Source: Antarctobacter albus (GTDB lineage: Bacteria > Pseudomonadota > Alphaproteobacteria > Rhodobacterales > Rhodobacteraceae). Taken from it: 64,000 nucleotides of DNA. A program made the translations under genes and the position numbers. Of the stretch, positions 7,280-14,699 are shown in pieces. Each line of letters opens with the position of its first letter. Position 1 is the stretch's first letter. The notes under the pieces are model-generated. The model searched no databases. It saw nothing but the letters and a program-made list of their open reading frames with translations, and was not told where the DNA came from. The stretch spans positions 1-64,000 of the forward strand of contig NZ_FMZI01000008.1 in NCBI RefSeq assembly GCF_900101505.1, written 5' to 3'.

Positions 7280-8070
7280 GCGACGAGACCCTGACCGAAC
7301 TGGACCGCGCCCATGCGGCGATGGAGGCCGCGCCCGAGGATGATGCCCTGCGCCTGCGCTATTACGACCGGCTGGCCACGACCGAGTTGTACCTGATGCT
7401 CACCGCCGAACCGCAGGGGCAGGAGATTTCTCCCGAGGTCTTCGAACTGGGCGACGCGCGTTTCGTCCTAGGGTTCGACCGCGAGGAACGGCTGGCCGGA
7501 TTTGCCGGACGGGCCGTCCCCTATGCTGCGCTGTCCGGCCGGGCGCTGGCCTCGATGCTGGCGGGGCAGGGGATCGGACTGGCCCTGAATCTCGAAGTCG
7601 CGCCCTCGCAATACCTGCTGCCCCCCGAAGCGCTGGCCTGGCTGGCGGAAACGCTGGGCCACGGCCCGCAACAGGCCGAGGCGCGCCCGGCCGAGTTCCG
7701 CGCCCCTCGCGTGCCAGAGGCGCTGGTGACGGCGCTGGATGCGCGGCTGGCCATCGGTGCCGGGCTGGCGCGCAAGGCCTACCTGGCCGAGGTGATCTAT
7801 GACGATGGGTCTCGCGGGCATCTGTTGGGCATCACCGGTGCCGTCGCGGGCGCCGAAGCCGCGCTGGCCGGGGCCATCAACGAGGCACTGGTCTTCTCGG
7901 GATTGGAGGCAGGGGCGCTGGACGTCACCTTCCTGTCGGACAGCGACCGCCTGACCGCCGATCTGGCCCGTGTCGCGTTGCGCTTTGACCTGCCGGAACC
8001 CCAGGCGCCTGAGCGCGTCGAACGCCTGGCCCCCGGGACCGATCCGGACAAGCCGCCGATCCTGCGCTGA
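7276..8070 (+). CDS. SseB-domain protein
   Basis: The gene begins at ATG 7276 inside an ATGA overlap with the glycosylase stop, although its frame is open back to 7096. The 264-residue product has no signal peptide or membrane segment. Residues about 20-125 resemble the SseB N-terminal domain (TELYLMLTAE near the start, LGFDREERLAGF, and a YAALSGRALASMLAGQGIGL stretch followed by LNLEVAPSQYLLPPEAL). A second domain (about 150-260) resembles the SseB C-terminal region. SseB is named from enhanced serine sensitivity in E. coli; its molecular role is poorly known. The coupling to a DNA repair gene suggests co-expression only. Confidence 0.75.
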   Translation: MSDETLTELDRAHAAMEAAPEDDALRLRYYDRLATTELYLMLTAEPQGQEISPEVFELGDARFVLGFDREERLAGFAGRAVPYAALSGRALASMLAGQGIGLALNLEVAPSQYLLPPEALAWLAETLGHGPQQAEARPAEFRAPRVPEALVTALDARLAIGAGLARKAYLAEVIYDDGSRGHLLGITGAVAGAEAALAGAINEALVFSGLEAGALDVTFLSDSDRLTADLARVALRFDLPEPQAPERVERLAPGTDPDKPPILR

Positions 8071-8082
8071 TCCCCGCCATAG

Positions 8083-8103
8083 GATGGGTCGTCGCGACCC
8101 ATC
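8083..8103. terminator. perfect 9-bp hairpin between convergent genes
   Basis: GATGGGTCG and CGACCCATC form a perfect stem with a three-base TCG loop between the SseB stop (8070) and the end of the peptidase gene (8110). No T-run follows on either strand, so it may act as a bidirectional RNA-end stabiliser rather than a strict intrinsic terminator. Confidence 0.5.
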
Positions 8104-8109
8104 GCCGCC

Positions 8110-9108
8110 TTACCCCAGTTCAGATCGCAAGGTCGGCAGTGTATCCCCTTGACGTGGCTCGGCTTCCCAGATTGCACGGGCGATGGCGCGGGACAGGCAC
8201 AGGCTGGCTGCATGGCCGATCATGGCCACCTGCCTGCCGGGGTCATCCAGCACCCGCGCGCCTGTCGCGGCGGCAAAGACAAGGTCCCCGTCCATCGGTG
8301 AATGCGCCGGCAGGATTGCCCGCGCGATGCCGTCATGGGCCGCAACCGCGACGCGGTGGCACTGCGCCTTGGTCAGCGCGGCATCGGTTGCGACGATGGC
8401 GATCGTGGTGTTGCCCTGGGCGGCCATTGCGCCGAGCTTGCGGCTGGGGGGGAGGGCGATGCCTGGGGACGGGTCCACGCCCAGGCCGCCGAACTCCGCC
8501 CCGAGTTCGAAGGGCGCGGCCCAGAAGTGGCGGCCCGACGGGGTGGTCACGCTGCCCATCGGGTTGGCGGCGACCAGCGCGCCAACGGTGATGCCATCGT
8601 CCAGCACGAGGCTGGCCGAGCCCAGCCCGCCCTTGTGCTGTGCGGTCTGTGCGCCGGTGCCCGCGCCGGCGGTGCCAAGGGCGAAATCCGCGGTGGCCGA
8701 GGCCAGCGCCTGCCGCCCCAGCGCGGGATAGGGATTGTCGCCCCATGCCTTGTCGCCGCCGTTCAGGAGGTCGAACAGGATGGCCGCCGGAACGATTGGC
8801 ACTCGGGCCGAGAAGATGCTGAAGCCCTTGCCTTTTTCATGCAATGCATCCATCACGCCCTGGGCCGCCGCAAGGCCGAAGGCACTGCCGCCGGACAGCA
8901 CCAGCGCATGCACGGCCTCGACCGATTTGTCCGGCGCCAGCAGGTCGGTTTCGCGTGTTCCGGGCGCCCCGCCCATGACCGAGACCGAGGCGGTGAGCGG
9001 TTTGTCCGAGGTCAGGACAGTGGTGCCCGAATTCAGCCTGTCGTTTTGGGCATTGCCGACCAGAAGGCCGGGCACATCGGTGATCAGGTTTCGGTTTCCG
9101 GGTCGCAT
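8110..9108 (-). CDS. P1/DmpA-family (S58) self-processing peptidase
   Basis: The product belongs to the DmpA/NylC fold of N-terminal-nucleophile hydrolases: a precursor cuts itself into two chains and the new N-terminal Ser or Thr becomes the nucleophile. From ATG 9108 it has 332 residues (MRPGNRNLITDVPG); the frame extends to 9183 but this start matches the family. Diagnostic parts are the NLITDVPGLLVGNA opening, LSGGSAFGLAAAQGVMD, the central GGLGSASLVLDDG, and the TTIAIVATDA and HDGIARAILPAHSPMDGD stretches near the end. Studied relatives are beta-peptidyl aminopeptidases or nylon-oligomer hydrolases. There is no clear signal peptide. The gene is alone, about 200 bases downstream of a strong palindrome. 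Confidence 0.88.
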   Translation of the reverse strand: MRPGNRNLITDVPGLLVGNAQNDRLNSGTTVLTSDKPLTASVSVMGGAPGTRETDLLAPDKSVEAVHALVLSGGSAFGLAAAQGVMDALHEKGKGFSIFSARVPIVPAAILFDLLNGGDKAWGDNPYPALGRQALASATADFALGTAGAGTGAQTAQHKGGLGSASLVLDDGITVGALVAANPMGSVTTPSGRHFWAAPFELGAEFGGLGVDPSPGIALPPSRKLGAMAAQGNTTIAIVATDAALTKAQCHRVAVAAHDGIARAILPAHSPMDGDLVFAAATGARVLDDPGRQVAMIGHAASLCLSRAIARAIWEAEPRQGDTLPTLRSELG

Positions 9109-9312
9109 GGCGGGCCTTGGGATCAGGGATTTGCCCGCAGCATCCGGGGCCGCCCGGAGAATCGCAAGGGGCCTTGGCCGCAACGGATGAAGATCCGGTG
9201 CCAGTGGCGGGCGAGGGGGTTAACGTGGTGCAGATGACACAACATGGCGCAAGATGTTGTGGTCATGCCCGGCCCGGACAGGGCCGTAGACGGAGCTGCA
9301 AGGGGCCTTTCT

Positions 9313-9361
9313 CCGTACGTTTTGTACAAAACGTACGGCGATTTCCGCAAAACGTACAAAA
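9313..9361. promoter_or_regulatory. 26-bp perfect palindrome plus a second half-related site
   Basis: CCGTACGTTTTGT followed by its exact reverse complement fills 9313-9338. A second copy of the core AAAACGTAC lies at 9349-9357, 21 bases (two helical turns) from the first at 9328. It sits in the 333-base gene-free stretch between the P1 peptidase (start 9108, minus) and the end of the ZnuA-like gene (9442, minus); nothing else gene-like is visible there. The symmetry is typical of a TetR-type dimer site, but no regulator gene is adjacent. Confidence 0.6.
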
Positions 9362-9441
9362 CCGTTCCCGCTTTGGTCCCGGTCAGGAAGGTGACGTTGC
9401 GTCGGCAAAGGTTAAGGCCCGAAAGGCGGCGGCCGAAAGGG

Positions 9442-10314
9442 CTATTGCCGTCCGGCCAGACCGGCGATTTGCGCCCGCATGACAGAGGCAAAATCCCCGC
9501 TGGCGGGCCGCGTCGCAAGCGGCGCAAAGATGACGGAGACAAGCCCCAGTTCGGCGGCCCGGTCCCGGGCCTCGCGGGGCGGTTCCGCCTCCCAGATCAG
9601 GACGGAGGCGCCGGTTTCCGCCATCATGTCCTTCAGGTCCTGCCATTGCGCCTCGTCCGGCATGGCGCCTGCCTCCCATTCGAGCGCGGCGATATCGAGC
9701 CCGTAGGCCCGGGCGAAATACTGGTAGCGGGGATGGGTGGCGATGATCGTCGTGCCTTGCAGCGTCGCAAGGGCCTCGCGCGCCTGGGTGTCGAGGGCGT
9801 CCAGATCGGCCAGCAGCGCGGGCATCGTTTCCGCCACCTGATCGCTCAGGTCGGGCATCCGGCGTTGCATGGCCGCTGCCAGCGCCCTGGCCTGTCCCGC
9901 AGCCAGGTCGAAATCGAGCCATGTGTAGCTGGCGGTGCCGGTGTGCGAATGGGCGCCATCCTCGCCGTGGCTGTGGGTCACGGACTGCGTCGCGATGAAG
10001 GCATCGGAGAGTTTGGCGGAGGTATCGACCAGCCGAGAGCGGGGCAGCGAGGCGCGCGTCGTCCAGGCCGCGAAACCGGCCCCGTTGAGCGCGATCAGGT
10101 CCGCCTGCTGGATCGCCGCGATGTCGGACAGGCCGGGCCGCCAGAAGGACGGGTCGCGCCCCTCCGGAACCGGGAACAGCACCTCGACCGCATCGCCGCC
10201 CAGGCGTTCCGCCATCCAGGCCAGCGGATAGTTCACGGTGGCCACCACGGGCCGGTCCTGCGCGCTGGCGGCGCCGGCCAGGAGGGCCAGCGCGAAGGCA
10301 AGAGGTTTGAGCAT
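9442..10314 (-). CDS. ZnuA-like periplasmic protein with degenerate metal site
   Basis: The product is a cluster A-I metal-binding protein by overall fold: signal peptide (1-18, ending GAASA), VVATVNYPLAWMAERLGGD, ADLIALNGAGF, ATHPRYQYFARAYGLD and IWEAEPP blocks all align by eye with ZnuA. A His-rich loop (H114, H116, H122, H124) precedes the TWLD segment, as in zinc-specific members. However, the positions equivalent to the E. coli ligands His60 and His143 are S56 and Y130, and the C-terminal LDPL motif reads FAPL; only H194 is kept. The protein may therefore bind metal differently or act as a receptor or chaperone. It is the last gene of the metal cassette, overlapping the previous stop by one base. 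No ZnuB- or ZnuC-type gene is near. Confidence 0.8.
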   Translation of the reverse strand: MLKPLAFALALLAGAASAQDRPVVATVNYPLAWMAERLGGDAVEVLFPVPEGRDPSFWRPGLSDIAAIQQADLIALNGAGFAAWTTRASLPRSRLVDTSAKLSDAFIATQSVTHSHGEDGAHSHTGTASYTWLDFDLAAGQARALAAAMQRRMPDLSDQVAETMPALLADLDALDTQAREALATLQGTTIIATHPRYQYFARAYGLDIAALEWEAGAMPDEAQWQDLKDMMAETGASVLIWEAEPPREARDRAAELGLVSVIFAPLATRPASGDFASVMRAQIAGLAGRQ

Positions 10315-10649
10315 CAGTTCGTTCCCTGGCCGTAGGCGATGTCGTCCGGTGTCAGCATCCAGTAGTCGGAATGGCCCTCGTTGACCTCGACCTCGATCAT
10401 CAGGCCGGTCTTCGCCGTGCCCTCGGGCAGGGGGAACCGTGTCTTGCCCTCGGCGCCGATGTCCAGCGTCATCAGCAGGACGTTCCCGGCATCCAGCACG
10501 CGGACCGTGCCCCCGGTCGGAACCCGACCGGACGAGAAGGTGGATTCCACCGTGACGGTCTGACCCGAGACGGAGGCAAAGACCCTGAGGTCATGCGCCG
10601 CCACGGGAAGGGCGGCGACAACCAGGGCAAAGGCAAGGGCGCGGATCAT
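10314..10649 (-). CDS. NikL-like small periplasmic protein
   Basis: The 111-residue product has a signal peptide ending LPVAA, so the mature chain would begin with His19-Asp. The remainder (LRVFASVSGQTVTVESTFSS, a GGTVRVLD strand and KTRFPLPEG) is one beta-sandwich domain that resembles NikL, a periplasmic accessory component of nickel ECF transporters. Here no ECF genes are present. It overlaps the preceding gene in ATGA and the following ZnuA-like start by one base, so the three are made together. A predicted N-terminal His could take part in metal binding. The NikL link is by pattern memory, not alignment. Confidence 0.7.
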   Translation of the reverse strand: MIRALAFALVVAALPVAAHDLRVFASVSGQTVTVESTFSSGRVPTGGTVRVLDAGNVLLMTLDIGAEGKTRFPLPEGTAKTGLMIEVEVNEGHSDYWMLTPDDIAYGQGTN

Positions 10650-11410
10650 TGCGCGCCCCAGGGTTCGAAGTGGACCCAGATCACCGCGCCCAGTTCGTGG
10701 GCCTTGTCCTCGCCGTCATGCTGCATCGGCTCTGCGGCGGTGTTCAGCGCGGCGAAGCCCCACCAACCGGCGGTCGGCACGGCGTAGCTGAAGACCCCAT
10801 CGGCGTCGGCCTTGATCGTCTGGGTGATCATCAGGTCCGAGGGCGCGACGGCGCTGCCGCCCTCGTTGTAGTATTCGACCTCGACCTCGGCGTAGGGCAC
10901 GGGTTCGCCGTCGAGCTTGACGATGCCCTGGAACAGGTTGCCTTCCCACAGGGCAAAGGGCTTGGACAGGGGCACGATCTCTGTCTTCAGGCCAAGTTCC
11001 GCGTCCCAGCCTTCGTCGTCGCCGTAGGCGGAAACGTAGGTCTTGGTGAAATGGGTGATGAAGGCGTCTTCCTCGGGTTCCCAGTAGGGTTTGGGCGTCA
11101 GGGCAAAGACATGCGTGCCCGGGCGTTCCAGCCGGTATTCGGCGGCAAAGCCTGCGTGGTCCATGACCTGCGTGTCCTGCAGCCTGTCCAGCAGGTCGGT
11201 CGTCTTGCCGCCATGCGTCACGGTAAAGGCCTCGGGCCGTTCCAGCACCATGCCGATGCCCTCGAACGGATGCGAGAAGGAGAGCGTCAGGTCGATGCTG
11301 CGCCCGTCTTCCTGGCTGACCATGTTGTCGGAGGGGATGATCATGCCGTAGTGGGCCGTGGCCGTCGTGGCGAGGGCGGCAAGGGCCGCGGCGGTCATCA
11401 GGGTCTTCAT
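10646..11410 (-). CDS. DUF4198 (NikK-like) periplasmic protein
   Basis: From ATG 11410, which has GGAG eight bases upstream, the product is 254 residues. A signal peptide (MKTLMTAAAL...TTATA) ends at about residue 19, leaving His20-Tyr at the new N terminus. HYGMIIPSDNMVSQEDGRSI followed by LTLSFSHPFEG is characteristic of DUF4198/NikK proteins, beta-rich periplasmic components found with nickel and cobalt transport genes. The C-terminal part (KLDGEPVPYAEVEVEYYN, then DADGVFSYAVPTAGWWGFAA) looks like a second Ig-like domain. In this window it accompanies an ABC transporter of the LolDE/MacB type and a ZnuA-like protein, not an ECF transporter. The metal is unknown. Confidence 0.8.
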   Translation of the reverse strand: MKTLMTAAALAALATTATAHYGMIIPSDNMVSQEDGRSIDLTLSFSHPFEGIGMVLERPEAFTVTHGGKTTDLLDRLQDTQVMDHAGFAAEYRLERPGTHVFALTPKPYWEPEEDAFITHFTKTYVSAYGDDEGWDAELGLKTEIVPLSKPFALWEGNLFQGIVKLDGEPVPYAEVEVEYYNEGGSAVAPSDLMITQTIKADADGVFSYAVPTAGWWGFAALNTAAEPMQHDGEDKAHELGAVIWVHFEPWGAQ

Positions 11411-11447
11411 CGGGGTGTCTCCGTTAACGGGCATTTGCAATGGTTAC

Positions 11448-12602
11448 TCAAAGTGCAAGGATCCAGGCGACCAGGCTGTCGCCGTTCATCGTGACGACCG
11501 TGACAAGCCCGGTGGCAAGCCCTGCCGACAGGATCAACAGTAGGGCAATTTCCGCGAAGGCCAATCGCAGGATCATGAAGCGGCCCGCGCCCAGGCGCCG
11601 GGCGGTTTCGATCTCGGGGGCGCGCAGGCTCCACGCCAGGAAAAGCGACAGGCCGATGGCGCCAAGCGCCGCGATCCCGATCACCAGGGTGACCGCGTCC
11701 AGGAGCGCCGCGATCCGGAAGATCCGGTCGACCAGCCCCGCGACCACCTCTGCCGGGACGGTCATCTGCAGCGGGTTCTCCGGGTCCAGGTAGCGCCCGC
11801 GCAGGATCGTCCCCGAACGGGTGTCATAGGGGGCGACCAGAACGGCGGACAGCGGGTAGTCACTCGCCGCGCCGTGGAAATGAAAGCTGTCGATGTTCTC
11901 GGGCGTGATGCGCTGGAACTGGGTGATGGCGGCATTGGCGGTGACATTGCCCGCGTCATCCGGCGTCACCACGTCGTCATGGCCGTGCCCGATGCCGGCG
12001 ATGATCCAGGTGGTCTTGACGTCGGTAAAGACGGCCTCGTCATCGGGGGTGCCGGTGGCCGCCAGCACGCCGGTGATCTTCAGTTCCAGCGGGTAGACCC
12101 CGTCGAGGTCGAAGAGGTTTTCCGGCGAGGAGACCACCGTGTCGCCGGGGCCGAGGCCCAGCCGGTCCGCCACCTGCGCGCCCAGCACCGCCTCTCCCAG
12201 GAGGGCCATCTGGCGCCCTTCGGCCACCTGAAGGCCGCGAAAGTCGAAATAGTCGAGCGAGGTGCCCACGATCCGCGCGCCATTCGTCTGGAAGGCGGTG
12301 TGCAGCGGGATCGGCAATGCCAGCCCGCTGTCCCAGACCGCGTCCTCGGCGGCGCGGGTGACGGGCTGGGCGCGGTCCTGCGAGAAATAGACCGCACTCA
12401 TCACCAGGTCGAGCTGGCTGCCGCGTGCGCCCAGCACCAGCGGCGTGACCTCGGCCCGGCGGGTCAGCGCCTCTTCGGAGCCGCGCAACAGGACCTGTGT
12501 CACCAGCGGGACGGAGAGGATCAGCGCGCCGACCACGACGAGCAGGAGACTGCGCGCCCATGTCCAGCGCAGGTGGGCGAAGGCCAGGAAAAGCGCGTTC
12601 AT
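11448..12602 (-). CDS. FtsX/LolE/MacB-type ABC permease
   Basis: This 384-residue membrane protein has one N-terminal helix (about 15-38), a large periplasmic domain (about 40-290) and three C-terminal helices (about 290-312, 340-360, 362-382), the topology of FtsX/MacB mechanotransmission transporters. The domain has the MacB-PCD-like segments TSLDYFDFRGLQVAEGR and LGEAVLGAQVADRLGLGPGD. Two His motifs, GHGHDD (H206, H208) and FHFHG (H241, H243), face the periplasm and could touch metal. The gene overlaps the ATPase gene in ATGA. Such transporters pull on periplasmic partners rather than moving ions through a channel, which is unusual beside a ZnuA-like protein. Confidence 0.85.
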   Translation of the reverse strand: MNALFLAFAHLRWTWARSLLLVVVGALILSVPLVTQVLLRGSEEALTRRAEVTPLVLGARGSQLDLVMSAVYFSQDRAQPVTRAAEDAVWDSGLALPIPLHTAFQTNGARIVGTSLDYFDFRGLQVAEGRQMALLGEAVLGAQVADRLGLGPGDTVVSSPENLFDLDGVYPLELKITGVLAATGTPDDEAVFTDVKTTWIIAGIGHGHDDVVTPDDAGNVTANAAITQFQRITPENIDSFHFHGAASDYPLSAVLVAPYDTRSGTILRGRYLDPENPLQMTVPAEVVAGLVDRIFRIAALLDAVTLVIGIAALGAIGLSLFLAWSLRAPEIETARRLGAGRFMILRLAFAEIALLLILSAGLATGLVTVVTMNGDSLVAWILAL

Positions 12603-13261
12603 GCGGGCTGTCTCAGGGTGGCAAAGTCGATTACCCGGTCGAAACGGGGCAAGAGGTCGTGGTCATGGGTCACCGCAAGCACGGTTGCCTGCATGTCAGA
12701 GGCCCGGTCGAAGAGCAGGTCGAGGATGGCTTCCTTGGTTTCGGGATCGAGGTTGCCGGTGGCCTCGTCCGCGAGGATCAGTTTCGGCCGTGTGACCAGC
12801 GCCCGGCAGATGGCCACGCGCTGCTGTTCGCCCCCCGACAGCGCGGCGGGATGGCTTTTCAGGCGATGCGCGATGCCGCAGGCCTCTGCCAGGGCGCGGG
12901 CCCGGTCCCTGACCTGCGCATCCAGGCGCAGCCCGAGGCCGACGCGATAGGGATAGAGGATGTTCTCGTAGGCGTTCAGGTAATCGACCAGCGCGAAGTT
13001 CTGAAAGATGAAACCCACATGCGTTGCCCGGAACCGCCGCCGCGCGGCGTCGTCCAGCGTGGCCAGGTCGCTTCCGGCGACGGTCAGCGCGCCGGCATCC
13101 GCCCGCACCATCCCGGCCACCAGGTTCAGCAAGGTCGTCTTGCCGGTGCCGCTGGGGCCGATCACGCCGACACGTTCGGACGGGGCCACGTCCAGCGCGG
13201 GCACCTTGAGGGCAAAGCCTCCGCCGGGATAGGCAAAGGACAGGTCGCGGGCCGCGATCAA
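12599..13261 (-). CDS. LolD/MacB-type ABC ATPase
   Basis: The 220-residue product powers the adjacent FtsX-type permease. It has Walker A GPSGTGKTT (35-43), a Q-loop FQNFALVDYLNAYEN, signature LSGGEQQR (141-148), Walker B LILADEATGNLD (about 160-171) and H-loop THD, all canonical for the LolD/MacB/FtsE group. It starts with TTG at 13261, inside a TTGA overlap with the upstream stop; no better start exists nearby, and the first strand IAARDLSFAYPGG follows directly, as in relatives. Gene order ATPase then permease, with four-base overlaps on both sides, supports a single complex. Confidence 0.92.
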   Translation of the reverse strand: MIAARDLSFAYPGGGFALKVPALDVAPSERVGVIGPSGTGKTTLLNLVAGMVRADAGALTVAGSDLATLDDAARRRFRATHVGFIFQNFALVDYLNAYENILYPYRVGLGLRLDAQVRDRARALAEACGIAHRLKSHPAALSGGEQQRVAICRALVTRPKLILADEATGNLDPETKEAILDLLFDRASDMQATVLAVTHDHDLLPRFDRVIDFATLRQPA

Positions 13262-13827
13262 CTACCGTCTCCTGCGGGCGGTGCGTCGGCATTGCGTTCC
13301 AGCGTGCCCGCGTCGCTGCGGTCGACCTCTGTCAGCGAGAAGCCGGTGATTTTCCATGCCCCCTGGTCGGCGGCCATCGTGAGATCGGCGGCATAGGCAT
13401 TGCCCCGCATGTGCATGTGTTCGGCATGGCCGACCACGCCCAGGACGCGCCACCTTGCGGTGATGTCGACAAGGTCGCCGTTTCGGCGCGCGCTCATGCC
13501 CAATAGCGAGACCTCGTGGATTTCCTGATCCGGGTTCAGGCCGCCCCCGGCCATCGCCCCGACCCGTTCGAGGTAGAGCTGTTCCAGCGCGGGGCCCGTG
13601 GCCACCTTTGCCAGCCGGTCGTAGATCTCTGCCTCTTCGGTTTGACTGAAAGCCTCGTAGATCGTGGCGAGGATGCCGGGCAGCAACAAGGGGCTTTCGC
13701 GTGAGAATTCCTGCGGGGACATGCCGTCCGCAGAGACCGGGCCGGTCCGGTCAGGCGCGATGAAGCTCCAGGCGCCGATCGCGATGCCGGCCGCCGCCAG
13801 CGCCGCGGCCAAGATGTTTCTGAGCAT
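13258..13827 (-). CDS. membrane-anchored periplasmic protein of the metal cassette
   Basis: This is the first gene of the cassette. From ATG 13827 the product is 189 residues: an N-terminal hydrophobic segment (about 4-24) with no lipobox, then a mixed alpha/beta domain. Residues 35-70 (MSPQEFSRESPLLLPGILAT onward) are helical, and 115-165 look like strands of a cystatin- or NTF2-like fold. The motif GHAEHMHMRG (H134, H137, H139 with two Met) looks suited to metal binding. I do not recognise a named family. The frame is open to 13917, but the signal anchor makes 13827 the sensible start. It ends in an overlap with the ATPase gene. Confidence 0.7.
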   Translation of the reverse strand: MLRNILAAALAAAGIAIGAWSFIAPDRTGPVSADGMSPQEFSRESPLLLPGILATIYEAFSQTEEAEIYDRLAKVATGPALEQLYLERVGAMAGGGLNPDQEIHEVSLLGMSARRNGDLVDITARWRVLGVVGHAEHMHMRGNAYAADLTMAADQGAWKITGFSLTEVDRSDAGTLERNADAPPAGDGS

Positions 13828-13947
13828 GATACGACTGCACCGCCTTCCGAACTGTCGCCAAGAGCATAGTGCAGACCGGTTTGCGTGCAAGGCGGGCCGG
13901 GATGGTTCGTCTTGCATCCGGGGCCATGTCTGAGTTTGCGGGCGCCC

Positions 13948-14688
13948 TCAGATACACCGCCCGCCGTCCACCTCCATGCAGACGCCGGTGATCATGTCGG
14001 CCTCGTCCGAGCAGAGGAACAGCGCGGCGTTGGCCAGGTCGCGGGGGGTGGAAAACCGGCCCAGCGGGATGGTGGAGAGGAATTTCGCCCGCATCTCGGG
14101 GGTGTCCTCGCCCATGAAGCTGGCGAGCAGGGGCGTTTCGCCCGCCACCGGGTTCAGTGCGTTGACGCGGATGCCCGCGGGCGCCAGTTCCACCGCCATT
14201 GCCCGCGTCGCGGTGTTCATCCAGCCTTTGGAGGCGTTGTACCAGTTCAGGTTCGGCCGGGGAGAGACGCCGGCGGTGGAGGCCACGTTGAGGATCGCGC
14301 CTGATCCCTGTGCCTTGAGCGCGGGGACAAGCGCGCGGGCGGTGAGGTAGACGGACTTGCAGTTGACGGCAAAGACGCGGTCGAAGTCCTCTTCGCTGAC
14401 CTCTTCCATCGGCGCGGGCAGATGGGTGATGCCGGCGTTGTTCACCAGGATGTCGATGCCGCCCATGTGCTCGGTCGCCAGCGCCATGAGGGCGCGGACG
14501 CTGGACCCGTCCGAGACATCGGTGTGCAGGGGATGGGCGCCGGTCGCCTCGGCCACCTTGCGGGCGTTTTCATAGTTGATGTCGGCCACGACCACCTGCG
14601 CGCCCTCGGCGGCGAAACGGGTGACGATCCCCTCGCCAAAGCCGGAGCCGCCGCCGGTGACGATGGCGCGTTTGCCTTCCAGTCTCAT
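13948..14688 (-). CDS. SDR-family oxidoreductase
   Basis: This 246-residue classical short-chain dehydrogenase/reductase has the cofactor motif TGGGSGFG (about 11-18), ADIN after strand two (D at its end favours NAD), NNAG, and the catalytic YNASK with Ser upstream (VASTAGVS). The end MITGVCMEVDGGRCI is typical of the family. GGGAGACCC precedes ATG 14688. It follows another SDR gene by eleven bases, so the two probably act on related alcohols or sugars. The substrate is unknown; their position downstream of the oligopeptide-type transporter genes suggests catabolism of an imported compound, as an inference only. Confidence 0.88.
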   Translation of the reverse strand: MRLEGKRAIVTGGGSGFGEGIVTRFAAEGAQVVVADINYENARKVAEATGAHPLHTDVSDGSSVRALMALATEHMGGIDILVNNAGITHLPAPMEEVSEEDFDRVFAVNCKSVYLTARALVPALKAQGSGAILNVASTAGVSPRPNLNWYNASKGWMNTATRAMAVELAPAGIRVNALNPVAGETPLLASFMGEDTPEMRAKFLSTIPLGRFSTPRDLANAALFLCSDEADMITGVCMEVDGGRCI

Positions 14689-14699
14689 GCCGGGTCTCC

